Positions 16,868 to 25,136 of a DNA stretch of 64,000 nt are shown here, piece by piece; positions within the stretch are counted from its first letter, which is position 1; every line of letters starts with the position of its first letter. Where the stretch lies: NCBI RefSeq assembly GCF_008369935.1, contig NZ_VTUZ01000017.1, forward strand, positions 62,001 to 126,000. The letters run 5' to 3'. Source of the DNA: Paraburkholderia panacisoli (GTDB lineage Bacteria; Pseudomonadota; Gammaproteobacteria; Burkholderiales; Burkholderiaceae). Made by a program: the position numbers and the translations under genes. The notes under the pieces were generated by a model. The model ran no database searches. It saw only the letters and a program-made list of their open reading frames with translations, and was not told the DNA's origin.

Positions 16868-18208
16868 TCACAGCATGCTGCGCGGCCGTTGCATCGTGCC
16901 GTCGAAGAAGCGCTGCAATCGGAACGCCGACAGGTCGAGCGACGCCTTGTCGCCGTCGTTCATTTCGGCGAGCAGCTTGCCGACGATCGGCCCCATCGCG
17001 AAACCATGGCCGCAAAAGCCGGTGGCGATCGTCAGTCCGGGCACCTGTGGCGGCGCATCGATCACCGGAATGCCGTCGGGCAGCACGTCGATCAGGCCGG
17101 CCCACGATTCGACCACCTGCGCGTCTTTCAACGCGGGGAACAGCGTGCGCAGCTTTTTCAGTGCGTGCGGCGCGTGACCCACGTTCGGCTGTGGATGCGG
17201 ATCGCGCGGATGCAGCACGCGCTCGCCTGCCGGCACGATGCCCGGCAGGCGTTCACGCAGATCGCGCAGACACGCGCCATTCAGATGGAAGCTAAACTTC
17301 TCGCGCTGCTTCCACAACTCGGGCAAAAACCACTTGAGCGCGCGGAAGTGGCCGAACGTCATGTCGACGTCGACCTGCATGTCGTCGGCCAGATTGATGG
17401 CGCCGTTCGCGCGCTGGCGCACGCCGAGGCCGTGGCCCCAGAACGTGGATGCGGTGAGGCGCGGCAGCGGGTTGGTGCGCATGCAGGTGCCGCGCACTGC
17501 CTGCTGCGGCAGTTCGAGTCCGAGCGTGTCGAGCAGCCGCCAAGTGCTGGCGCCCGCCACGCAAATCAGACGCGAGGTGCGCAGCGTGCCGCGCTCGGTG
17601 ACTACGCCGGCAATCGCGCCGCCCGCCCGTTCCACGCCGAGCACGCCGCAGCCTTCGAAAAACAGCGCGCCGGCTTCGGCTGCCCGCGCCGCGAAGGCGG
17701 CCGCCACGCGGCGCGGCTCGGCCTGGCCGTCGCTCGGGGTATAGAGACCGCCGAGCGCCGGGCCTTGCATACCGGTCACGACCGTGTCGATCTGCTTGCG
17801 ATCGAGCGTGCGCGTGTCGAGTCCGTACTGGCGCGCGACGTCCATCCATTGCTGGAACGAAGCCCAGTCCTCTTCGTCGGACGCGACGTAGAGGCAGCCG
17901 CCCTGACGCCACTCCAGATCGAAATTCAACTCGCCTTCAAGTTCTTTCCACAGCGGGATGCTGGCCATCATCAGCGGCACTTCGGCGGCTTCACGGCCCT
18001 GCTGGCGCACGAAACCCCACGCCCGCGACGACTGCTGCCCGGCGATCCGCGATTTGTCGAGCACCACCACCGACAAGCCGCGGCGCGCCAGATAATAGGC
18101 GGCCGCGCAGCCCATGATGCCGGCGCCCGCGATCACCGCGTCGGCTCGACTGGGGAATGGTTGATCGGCGCGGGTGAAGCTTGCGTGCAGCGGGTAAGTC
18201 GTGGTCAT
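16868..18208 (-). CDS. FAD-dependent amino-acid oxidase/dehydrogenase (DAO family)
   Basis: A 446-residue flavoprotein: the dinucleotide-binding site ADAVIAGAGIMGCAAAYYLA at about residues 22-41, followed by LDKSRIAGQQSSRAWGFVRQQG, and the C-terminal FAD contact PGLTIATGFCGHGFAMGP. This is the glycine/D-amino-acid oxidase (DadA/SoxB-like) family. It opens a probable operon with the C39-like protein. The downstream ketimine reductase could use an imino acid product, so a D-amino-acid or cyclic-amino-acid catabolic role is plausible but not proven. It is divergent from hipBA. Confidence 0.85.
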   Translation of the reverse strand: MTTTYPLHASFTRADQPFPSRADAVIAGAGIMGCAAAYYLARRGLSVVVLDKSRIAGQQSSRAWGFVRQQGREAAEVPLMMASIPLWKELEGELNFDLEWRQGGCLYVASDEEDWASFQQWMDVARQYGLDTRTLDRKQIDTVVTGMQGPALGGLYTPSDGQAEPRRVAAAFAARAAEAGALFFEGCGVLGVERAGGAIAGVVTERGTLRTSRLICVAGASTWRLLDTLGLELPQQAVRGTCMRTNPLPRLTASTFWGHGLGVRQRANGAINLADDMQVDVDMTFGHFRALKWFLPELWKQREKFSFHLNGACLRDLRERLPGIVPAGERVLHPRDPHPQPNVGHAPHALKKLRTLFPALKDAQVVESWAGLIDVLPDGIPVIDAPPQVPGLTIATGFCGHGFAMGPIVGKLLAEMNDGDKASLDLSAFRLQRFFDGTMQRPRSML

Positions 18209-18342
18209 CGGGCGGGTCGGTTTTAAGTGTGAGCATAATCTTCGCAGGCACCCGCGTTATCCGCAATGCCGCCGCACCGGGCACAGCAGGCCGAGAAGCG
18301 CCGGGTGGCGCGGACCGCATATTGAATGCCGGGGTGAACGAC

Positions 18343-18456
18343 ATTTATGCGTCACACAGATATTTGCAAAATATTCGTCTGGCAGATATTCGCAAAATAT
18401 TTGTGAGGCGAATATTTGACAAATATTCGTGCGACGCATAAATTGCATTTATTCGT
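18343..18456. promoter_or_regulatory. hipBA operator array: four palindromic boxes at 26-bp period
   Basis: In an AT-rich island, boxes of the form ATATTTGCAAAATATTCGT start at 18360, 18386, 18412 and (degenerate) 18438, an exact 26-bp repeat. The third box is a perfect palindrome, CGAATATTTG and CAAATATTCG around a single A (18409-18429). The array is framed by a perfect inverted pair ATTTATGCGTC (18343-18353) and GACGCATAAAT (18433-18443). It ends 17 bp before the hipB start at 18474, so it must cover the promoter. HipB antitoxins autorepress by binding several tandem operators, so these are the obvious sites. Confidence 0.75.
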
Positions 18457-18473
18457 CTCACAGATAATCCGCC

Positions 18474-18728
18474 ATGCTCCACCTCCTCGCCACACCGGAT
18501 CAGATGGCCCAGCTGCTCGCCGCCAGCCGGCGGCAAGCCGGCCTTACGCAGGCCGAGGCCGCGGCGCGGATCGGCGTCAGCCAGAGCCGCATTTCCGCAC
18601 TGGAAACCGATGCCGAGTCCCTCACGCTCGCCCAGCTGCTGGCGCTGTGTGGCATCTACGGCCTGCAGTTGCAATTGCGCGACAGGAGCCAGCCGGCGCC
18701 CGAGCCGGCATCCGGCGTCGAGTGGTGA
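18474..18728 (+). CDS. hipB: HipB-like XRE-family antitoxin/repressor
   Basis: An 84-residue protein dominated by one helix-turn-helix: MAQLLAASRRQAGLTQAEAA, ARIGVSQSRISALETD. The size and the downstream position of a HipA kinase identify it as HipB. It should bind and inhibit HipA and repress its own promoter through the boxes just upstream. Its stop codon is 2 nt before the hipA ATG, so the two are co-translated. It has no clear purine-rich ribosome site, which would fit low, tightly regulated expression. Confidence 0.88.
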   Translation: MLHLLATPDQMAQLLAASRRQAGLTQAEAAARIGVSQSRISALETDAESLTLAQLLALCGIYGLQLQLRDRSQPAPEPASGVEW

Positions 18729-18730
18729 TC

Positions 18731-20071
18731 ATGGCGCGGCAAACCCATTCACGGGCGCTTTCGGTATGGGCCAACGGTGAACGCGTCGGCGTCTGGCGCC
18801 TGCCCGCGCGCGGCCCGATGGAATTCGCCTACGATCCCACGTGGGTCGCGTCGCCCGCGGGCCGGCCGCTGTCGCTGTCGCTGCCGTTCACGCCGGGCAA
18901 CATGGCGCACAAAGGGCCGCGCGTGCTCAACTATTTCGACAACCTGCTGCCCGACAGCGAGGCGATCAGAAAGCGCATTGCCCAGCGTTACCAGACCGAA
19001 ACGCTCGATGCGTTCGACCTGCTGCAAGCCATCGGCCGCGATTGCGTGGGCGCTGTCCAGTTGCTCGCGGAAGACGACGCACCGGCCGGCGTCGACCGGA
19101 TCGAGGGGACGCCGCTTTCGGACACCGAGATCGAAGCCCTGCTGGCGCGCACGGTCAGCAGTCCCGCGCTCGGCGCACGCGACGAGAGCGACGACTTCCG
19201 CATCTCGCTCGCCGGCGCGCAGGAGAAAACCGCGCTGCTATGGCACGACGGCAAATGGCAGCGGCCGCATGGCGCCACGCCCACCACGCATATTTTCAAG
19301 CTGCCGCTCGGTCTCGTCGGCAACAAGCTCGCCGATCTCAGCACTTCGGTCGAAAACGAGTGGCTGTGCCTGCGCATTCTGCGCGCCTATGGCTTGCCGG
19401 TGGCGAACACGGAGATCGTGACGTTCGGCAAGCAGCGCGTGTTGAGCGTGGAGCGCTTCGACCGGCAAATGCATTCGAGCGGGCAATGGCTGTTGCGCCT
19501 GCCGCAGGAAGACTTCTGCCAGGTGTACGGCGTGCCGTCGCATCGCAAATACGAAAACGAAGGCGGCCCCGGCGTGCTCGACCTCGCGCGGATTCTCCAG
19601 CAGTCGGTCGCGGCGCGGCAGGATATCGAAACGCTGCTGGCCAGCCAGATCCTGTTCTGGATGCTGGCGGCGCCGGACGGCCACGCGAAGAATTTCAGCA
19701 TCCGCCTGCTGGCGGGCGGCCAGTTCCGACTGACGCCGCTTTACGACGTGATGTCGATCTGGCCGGTGGAGGGCAACGGCCCCAATCAATGGTCATGGTT
19801 CAAGGCCAGACTCGCGATGGGTATGTGGTCGCGCAGCAAGCACGATGCGTTTCGCGACGTGCAACGGCGCCACTTCAACACGATGGCGCTGAAATGCTCA
19901 TATGGCGCGCACGCCGAGCCGCTGATCCAGCGGCTGATCGATGCGACGCCCGACGTGATCGCGCGGGTCTCGGCGGAATTGCCCGAGCGCTTTCCGGGCA
20001 AGGTCGCCGAGCGGATTTTCAAAGGACTGCAAAGCTCGGCGGCCAGGCTCGAAGAAATGCCGGCGGCGTAG
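18731..20071 (+). CDS. hipA: HipA-family Ser/Thr kinase toxin
   Basis: A 446-residue kinase. The ATG at 18731 starts MARQTHSRALSVWANGE. Visible elements: N-terminal HipA domain with MEFAYDPTW and LSLSLPF; the P-loop-like ISLAGAQEKTALLW with Ser159 at the position of the autophosphorylated Ser of E. coli HipA; the nucleotide Lys in THIFKLP; VERFDR; LPQEDFCQ; the catalytic Asp316 in DGHAKNFS with Asn321; and the metal-binding Asp339 in PLYDVMS. The Asp316-Asp339 spacing equals that of E. coli Asp309-Asp332. HipA phosphorylates glutamyl-tRNA synthetase and causes growth arrest. All key residues are present, so it should be active. Confidence 0.93.
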   Translation: MARQTHSRALSVWANGERVGVWRLPARGPMEFAYDPTWVASPAGRPLSLSLPFTPGNMAHKGPRVLNYFDNLLPDSEAIRKRIAQRYQTETLDAFDLLQAIGRDCVGAVQLLAEDDAPAGVDRIEGTPLSDTEIEALLARTVSSPALGARDESDDFRISLAGAQEKTALLWHDGKWQRPHGATPTTHIFKLPLGLVGNKLADLSTSVENEWLCLRILRAYGLPVANTEIVTFGKQRVLSVERFDRQMHSSGQWLLRLPQEDFCQVYGVPSHRKYENEGGPGVLDLARILQQSVAARQDIETLLASQILFWMLAAPDGHAKNFSIRLLAGGQFRLTPLYDVMSIWPVEGNGPNQWSWFKARLAMGMWSRSKHDAFRDVQRRHFNTMALKCSYGAHAEPLIQRLIDATPDVIARVSAELPERFPGKVAERIFKGLQSSAARLEEMPAA

Positions 20072-20418
20072 GCTCATGTAGGCGGCGGCGCGCGGCGCAC
20101 GCGGACGATCCGGCGCCGCGAGCCACGCCGGCCATCCAGCGCCGCACCCGCCGAACGCATTTCCTTACAGATATTCACCGTTTCACCGGTAAAATAGCTT
20201 CTATGCCAAACAGATAAAAATCGATCGAATGTCGGTTGTTCTCTTGCACTCGTCGCCCCAGCGGCGGTCCTACAAAAATACAAATCGCGAAAATTATTAC
20301 GGTACATTTGCGGTCCCCCAGCAAAGCCGGTCGACCTGCATCGACGATGCATGCTCGGGCTGCGCGTGCCGTATCGCACTCCCCCAGCACACTTTAAGAC
20401 GGCGGATTCTCACGCAGT
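20072..20418. other. Intergenic region with candidate regulatory boxes
   Basis: The 347-bp space before the BetR-type regulator holds TTACAGATA (20165-20173) and AACAGATAAAAA (20209-20220). Both strings recur upstream of the kinase operon near 23776-23800. No gene, terminator or RNA is evident; the short frame 20229-20444 has no family features. Confidence 0.5.
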
Positions 20419-21273
20419 ATGGCCAACGAAACGAACTCACCTGACTCAATCGCAGTTGCCGAGCGCGTGCGCGAGTTGATGAGCCGGCACGGAATCGGCA
20501 AGCGCCAGCAAACTACGGAGCTTTGCCGCATCCTCGAGCTGAGTTTTTCACAGGGGCACCGCAAGCTGCGCGGCAACAGCCCGTGGACGCTGTCACAGAT
20601 CAAGAAAGTCGCCGAGGTATTCGGCGAACCCGCCGCCCAGCTGTTCGGCGCGCAATCGCTCGATCCAGGCATGGTCGGCGCGATCGCCCAGGAAGCCGTG
20701 TTCTGCATCGGCGCGGTCGAACTGGCGTGCACCGCCTGGATCGGCGCCGCGCTCGAACCGGGCAGCCGCCCGGAATTCGTCGCGTATTCGAAGCTGGGCC
20801 AGTGGCGCGTGGCGCGTCACGACGGCACGCTCTACCAGAGCGCGTACGAGGTCCACAAGATCGAGATCTATCCGCGCCGCGCCGAGACCGACAAGCCGAC
20901 CATCGCCGTGGTCGACGACGATCAGGCGAGCGCCGACAACCTGCGCGACTATCTGGAGCGCAGCGGTTTCGCGGCGGTGGCGATCTATGGCCTCGCGGGT
21001 TTCGCGGAACAACTGCAAACCCAGGTGTTCGACGGCGTCGTGATCGATTGGCTGTTCGGCGCGCAGACTTCGGCGGCCGCCATTCAGGCGGTGCGCGCAT
21101 CGGAGAATCCGGACGCGCCGATTTTCGTGCTGACCGGCGAATTGCTGACCGGCAAGGCCAGCGAATCGGAGATCAGCCAGGTGATCCGCGATTACGATGT
21201 CGCGTGCTATGAAAAGCCCGCGCGCATGGCGATCCTGGTCGCCGATCTGTCCAAAAGGCTGAACCGGCCGTAA
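20419..21273 (+). CDS. BetR-domain DNA-binding protein with C-terminal receiver domain
   Basis: A 284-residue regulator. Residues about 8-80 (AERVRELMSRHGIGKRQQTT, GHRKLRGNSPWTLSQIKKVA) match the BetR helix-turn-helix domain. After a ~75-residue linker comes a receiver domain, beginning PTIAVVDDDQASADN, with candidate phospho-Asp in GVVIDWLFG and Lys in CYEKPAR. Having the DNA-binding domain first and the receiver last is unusual. The hybrid kinase gene on the opposite strand ends 137 bp away, so the two form a convergent sensor-regulator pair. Confidence 0.85.
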   Translation: MANETNSPDSIAVAERVRELMSRHGIGKRQQTTELCRILELSFSQGHRKLRGNSPWTLSQIKKVAEVFGEPAAQLFGAQSLDPGMVGAIAQEAVFCIGAVELACTAWIGAALEPGSRPEFVAYSKLGQWRVARHDGTLYQSAYEVHKIEIYPRRAETDKPTIAVVDDDQASADNLRDYLERSGFAAVAIYGLAGFAEQLQTQVFDGVVIDWLFGAQTSAAAIQAVRASENPDAPIFVLTGELLTGKASESEISQVIRDYDVACYEKPARMAILVADLSKRLNRP

Positions 21274-21409
21274 CACCGGTCACTACAGCGGCGCTCAAGG
21301 CCGCGCTGAAGGTGCGTGCTCAGGTTGATGCCCACTTTCACTCCCGCACTCCGCGCTTCACAAGTACAAAACGCACCAGACGCACCGCTCGCACCTCGCG
21401 CGCCAGGCA

Positions 21410-23260
21410 TCACACCGTATGCCGCGAAGCCAGCGCCCGCTGCAACGCGCTGCGCAAATCCTCGTAATGTACCGGCTTTAACAACGCGTCGAAGAACGGC
21501 TGCGAGCCGTGCGCGTCCCCGCTATTGCCCGCCGTACCTTCATCCGGCACATAAGCGCTGACCACGATCACCGGCACCCCCGACGACGGCTCGCCGCGGC
21601 GCGCGAAATCCGCGAGGAACGTATAGCCGTCACGCTCCGGCATATGTAGATCGAGCAGCACCACGTCGCAGCGGCCCGTGTCGAGCCACGCGAGCGCGGC
21701 GTCGGCAGTGGCGACGGCGTGAGCGTCGAACCCCATGTGCACGACCATTTCGCAGAGTGATTCGCGAATCAGCCGGTTGTCGTCGACGATCAGCACGCAC
21801 GGCCGCGCGCCGCCGGGCTCGGCTTGCGCCGCCACGCCGGCTGGCCGCGCGGCTGCGACCGGCGTGACCGGGATCGTCACGGTGAAGGTGGTGCCCTCGC
21901 CCAGCGTGCTCGCCACGCCGACCGTACCGCCGAACAGTTTCACCAGCCCCTGCACGATGGCGAGCCCCATTCCCGCGCCTTCGAAGCGGCGCGTACGCGA
22001 CGCGTCCAGTTGCGTGAACTCCTGGAAGATCAGCGGAATCTGCGCCTGCGGCACACCCGGCCCGGTATCGCTGACGACGAAAAGCAGCACTGCCAGCTGC
22101 TGCCGCAATTGCACCCGCACCGTGCCGGTCTCGGTGTAGCGGATCGCGTTGGTGACGAGGTTGTTGACGATCTGGCGAATCCGGTGCGGATCGGAATCGA
22201 CCAGACCGCTCATGCCGCTCGCGTCGCTTTCGAGCATCAGCCCGCGCGCGGCGGCCGACATCGCGTGTTCGTCGACGATCGACACGAGCAGCTCGCGCGG
22301 CTCGAAATGCTCGTAGCGCAACTCGAGCTTGCCGGCGCCGAGACGCGCGTAGTCGGTGAGGTCTTTCATCTGCGCTTCCAGATGCCGCGCCGCGGTTTCG
22401 AGCCGCTGGATCACCTTGCGGTCGGCCTCGGAGTGATAGTTGAAGCCCAGCAATTCGATCGACGACACGATCGCATGCAGCGGCGTGCGCAGCTCATGGC
22501 TGATCATGCCGAGAAACGCGTCCTTGGCGAGACTCGCCTCGCGCGCGGCCAGGCTCGCCTGGTGTTCGGCGGCGAGCGCCGCGTGTTGCTGGTGCATCAG
22601 ACGCGTGCGGCGCCGGCCGTTGAGCACCAGCAGCAGCGTCGCCGCCGCCGACAGCAACAGCAGCAGCAGGCCGCCCGCAAACAGCATGCGCCGCTTGTCG
22701 ATGAAGTCGCGGTTCATCGCCTCGCGGTCGGCGACATCGGCGAAGCGGCGGCTCAGCGCCAGATCGTTGATTTCGTTCCAGTGCTCGCGCATGCGCGCGA
22801 CGATCTGACTCGCGCGAGCGTGGTCCTGCGGCAATGCGTCGACCTCGGGTTGAATGTCAGCCAGCAAATGATCGATCGAGTGGATTTCGTCCAGTTGCCG
22901 TTGCAGCAACGCCAGCTGCGTGGTCAGCCGGTGCGTCGAGCCGGCCATCACGTGCAGCTTCGATTGCAGCAACTCGAAGCGCAGCATCAGCCGCTGATAG
23001 TCGTCGTCCACGCCCGACTGATACAGCAGCAGCTGGTTTTCAAAGTGCGCGTAGGCGATCTGCAACTGCGCGGCGTCCCAGTAGAAGCCGTCGTAGGTGC
23101 CGGTCAACTGCTCGGTGGCGCGCGGGTTGAGCAGGTTCGCGTACAGCAGATAGCCGATCGCGCCGGCCGGCGCCGCGAGCGCGGTCAGCCAGATCAGCAC
23201 GTAGAAGACGCGGCGCCACGGACGGCGCGCTATTTGACGATGAGGGCCTTGATCTGCCAT
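21410..23260 (-). CDS. Hybrid sensor histidine kinase with C-terminal receiver
   Basis: A 616-residue membrane kinase. TM1 (FYVLIWLTALAAPAGAIGYL) and TM2 (FAGGLLLLLLSAAATLLLVL) enclose a ~150-residue helical periplasmic domain. Then come a short coiled-coil, HisKA (FLGMISHELRTPLHAIVSS), HATPase (NNLVTNAIRYTETG, GAGMGLAIVQGLVKLFGG) and a receiver (LIVDDNRLIRESLCEM, VVLLDLHMPERDG). There is no histidine phosphotransfer domain in it; the receiver of the convergent BetR protein is a possible output. Its start overlaps the 3' end of the sulfite-oxidase-fold gene by 31 bp, so the two are one operon. Confidence 0.92.
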   Translation of the reverse strand: MADQGPHRQIARRPWRRVFYVLIWLTALAAPAGAIGYLLYANLLNPRATEQLTGTYDGFYWDAAQLQIAYAHFENQLLLYQSGVDDDYQRLMLRFELLQSKLHVMAGSTHRLTTQLALLQRQLDEIHSIDHLLADIQPEVDALPQDHARASQIVARMREHWNEINDLALSRRFADVADREAMNRDFIDKRRMLFAGGLLLLLLSAAATLLLVLNGRRRTRLMHQQHAALAAEHQASLAAREASLAKDAFLGMISHELRTPLHAIVSSIELLGFNYHSEADRKVIQRLETAARHLEAQMKDLTDYARLGAGKLELRYEHFEPRELLVSIVDEHAMSAAARGLMLESDASGMSGLVDSDPHRIRQIVNNLVTNAIRYTETGTVRVQLRQQLAVLLFVVSDTGPGVPQAQIPLIFQEFTQLDASRTRRFEGAGMGLAIVQGLVKLFGGTVGVASTLGEGTTFTVTIPVTPVAAARPAGVAAQAEPGGARPCVLIVDDNRLIRESLCEMVVHMGFDAHAVATADAALAWLDTGRCDVVLLDLHMPERDGYTFLADFARRGEPSSGVPVIVVSAYVPDEGTAGNSGDAHGSQPFFDALLKPVHYEDLRSALQRALASRHTV

Positions 23261-23772
23261 ACGAATTTCGAATCGCCCAACGCGCCCGTCAGTTCATCGG
23301 GGTACGCGTCGCGCGGGTAGATAAGGAACAGCGGCCCGAAATCGCTGATCTTCAGACGCTGGCCGTTCATGCTGTACGCGACGACCACGTCGTAGCGGTC
23401 GCAGTCCGACACGGGCACGGTGTAGGTGTAGTCGTCGAGCGTGCGGAACTCGACCTGGGTGCCATAGGCGCCGACGGTCTTCAGGATATCTGCGAGCAGC
23501 GGTCCTGTGAAGGTGGAGCGCGGCGTCCACGTGGTCGCGGTCGTGATCGAATGGACCGGCAGCGCGAGCAGTTGAGCCTCGGTGAAGTGATAGGCATGGT
23601 GTGAAGCATCGTTGGTCTTGCCGATCTTGCCCTCGACGTCGAGTTCCAGCGTCGAAGCCGCCGGCTGGGCCTGCGCACCCCATGCGCCCAGTGCGAGGAG
23701 CACGCCCATCGCCCAGCGTGCGCGCCTGGATGCGCTGTTTCTGTCATGCCGCAATGCAATCACCGTGGTCAC
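23230..23772 (-). CDS. Periplasmic sulfite-oxidase-fold (molybdopterin oxidoreductase-like) protein lacking the Mo-ligand Cys
   Basis: A 180-residue exported protein: signal peptide RARWAMGVLLALGAWGAQAQ, then a domain with FTEAQLLALPVHSITTATTW, TGPLLADILKTVGAYG, DDYTYTVPVSD and GPLFLIYPRD. These follow the order of the sulfite-oxidase catalytic fold, but the segment equivalent to RHICIEGWS of the enzyme at 4313 reads HSITTATTW, with no cysteine. It is first in an operon with a hybrid kinase. A sensory, cofactor-free role is inferred. The start is a GTG at 23772 with no purine-rich site; an internal ATG at 23709 would shorten the signal peptide. Confidence 0.78.
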   Translation of the reverse strand: MTTVIALRHDRNSASRRARWAMGVLLALGAWGAQAQPAASTLELDVEGKIGKTNDASHHAYHFTEAQLLALPVHSITTATTWTPRSTFTGPLLADILKTVGAYGTQVEFRTLDDYTYTVPVSDCDRYDVVVAYSMNGQRLKISDFGPLFLIYPRDAYPDELTGALGDSKFVWQIKALIVK

Positions 23773-23775
23773 CTG

Positions 23776-23800
23776 TTTTTATCTGTTGTGTTATCTGTAA
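23776..23800 (-). promoter_or_regulatory. Candidate operator boxes before the sensor operon
   Basis: Read on the minus strand this is TTACAGATA followed 3 nt later by AACAGATAAAAA, directly ahead of the GTG at 23772. The same two strings, 9 and 12 bases long, occur upstream of the BetR-type regulator (20165-20173 and 20209-20220). Their co-occurrence in just these two promoters suggests a common regulator. The boxes lie so close to the start that the mRNA may have a very short leader. Confidence 0.5.
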
Positions 23801-24073
23801 TTTTTTTGCTGGAGGGGTCGCGCACTGCGCCGAGGCAGTCCGTCGCCGCTCCTGTATCGATTCGTTGCCCGCGAAGGCGCCGCCGGCACGCCATGCCCGA
23901 CGGTGATGCGCGTCACCCCGACACGCGATCTTTGAACCGCATGCATAATATCGCCAAAAATTCTTTGCCTCAAAGCAGCACTGCCGCCACTTCGCCGCCG
24001 GGCCGGTCACCGAGCCGGGCCGCGACTGGAAAAGACACCCGCCCTACGCGCGCCACGCGGCGCCACCAGAGCC

Positions 24074-25021
24074 ATGATCAAGCCGGTTTTGCCCCTCACG
24101 TATGAACAGCTCGATCACTGGATCGAATCGCTGCAACCCACGTTGCTGGCGGAGCGCTTCACCATGGCGATCGGTATTCTGCGCGGCGGTGCGCCGCTCG
24201 CGCTGATGGTGTCGCATGCGGTCGGCACGCCGGTCGCGTTTCTGCGCTATGAGCGCCAGTCGCGCGCGGTCGCGTGGGATTCGACGCTGCCGGTTCCGCC
24301 CGCGGGTTCGAAGGTGCTGCTGTGCGAGGACATTGCGGGGCGCGGCTTCACGCTGACCGACTGCATCGCGTTCCTGCGTCAGCAGGGACTCGATGTCAGG
24401 ACGCTGACCGGCGCGGTGGACGACCTGAGCCGCACGCAACCCGACTACGCGATCGATGCGCGCGGCTACTTCGCGCTGTTTCCGTGGGAGCGCCAGGCTT
24501 ACACCGAGCGCTATCGCGCGGACTGGGAACGCGTCGAAACCGGCACTGCACCAGCGATGGCGGATGACCACGAATACGCCACGTATGCGATCGACCTCGA
24601 CGGCATTCTGCTGCCCGACGTGCCGCTCGCTCGCTACGACGAGGATCTGGCCGCCGCGCTTGCCGAACGCGATGCGCTACTGCCGTTCGACGTGCTGCCC
24701 GGCATCGATCTGCAGCGGGTTCGCACGATCATCACCGGCCGCCCGGAGCTGGATCGCGCGCGCACCGAGGCATGGCTCGCGCGGCATGGCTTCGGTCATA
24801 TGCAACTGGTGATGCGCACGCCCGACGCGCACGACGAGAGTCCCGCCGGCGCCGCCGCGCACAAGGCCACGGCGGCGTTGCGCGGCGGGGTCACGCACTT
24901 TGTCGAGAGCGATCCGGTGCAGGCTCTGCTGATCGCGCAGCAGGCGCCGCTGTTGCGCGTGATCTGGTGGGATGCGCTTACGCGCACCGGGATGCTGGTG
25001 GGTGCGCGGGCGTGGAGTTGA
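24074..25021 (+). CDS. Phosphoribosyltransferase-like domain fused to a HAD-like domain
   Basis: A 315-residue protein. Residues 1-165 look like a type I phosphoribosyltransferase: RGGAPLALMVSHAVGTPVAF and the PRPP-loop-like KVLLCEDIAGRGFTLTDCI. Residues 170-315 look like a HAD-superfamily domain: motif I YAIDLDGILLPDVP, then TIITGRPELDRARTEAWLAR and a late acidic FVESDP. The nucleophile Asp and the +2 Asp of motif I are both present. Such a fusion suggests coupled nucleotide/phosphosugar handling. The gene is alone between convergent or divergent neighbours. Neither the base nor the phosphate substrate can be named. Confidence 0.75.
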   Translation: MIKPVLPLTYEQLDHWIESLQPTLLAERFTMAIGILRGGAPLALMVSHAVGTPVAFLRYERQSRAVAWDSTLPVPPAGSKVLLCEDIAGRGFTLTDCIAFLRQQGLDVRTLTGAVDDLSRTQPDYAIDARGYFALFPWERQAYTERYRADWERVETGTAPAMADDHEYATYAIDLDGILLPDVPLARYDEDLAAALAERDALLPFDVLPGIDLQRVRTIITGRPELDRARTEAWLARHGFGHMQLVMRTPDAHDESPAGAAAHKATAALRGGVTHFVESDPVQALLIAQQAPLLRVIWWDALTRTGMLVGARAWS

Positions 25022-25136
25022 TCGAGTGACGGGCGGGCTGAAGTTTCGGCGCGGGGTTGAGGGCGTTGGACGCCGCGCCTTCAGGTTTTAGTTTGGGCTC
25101 GGGCCGAATGACCCGCCGTGAGCAAAGCAGCCTGAA

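Noticed and set aside
18343..18456. Possible CRISPR-like array because of regular 26-bp spacing
   Set aside because: The repeats are contiguous palindromes without unique spacers, end just before hipB, and no cas gene is present. An operator array explains them.
20229..20444. 71-codon frame before the BetR-type regulator
   Set aside because: It overlaps the regulator's start, has no ribosome site and no family features.
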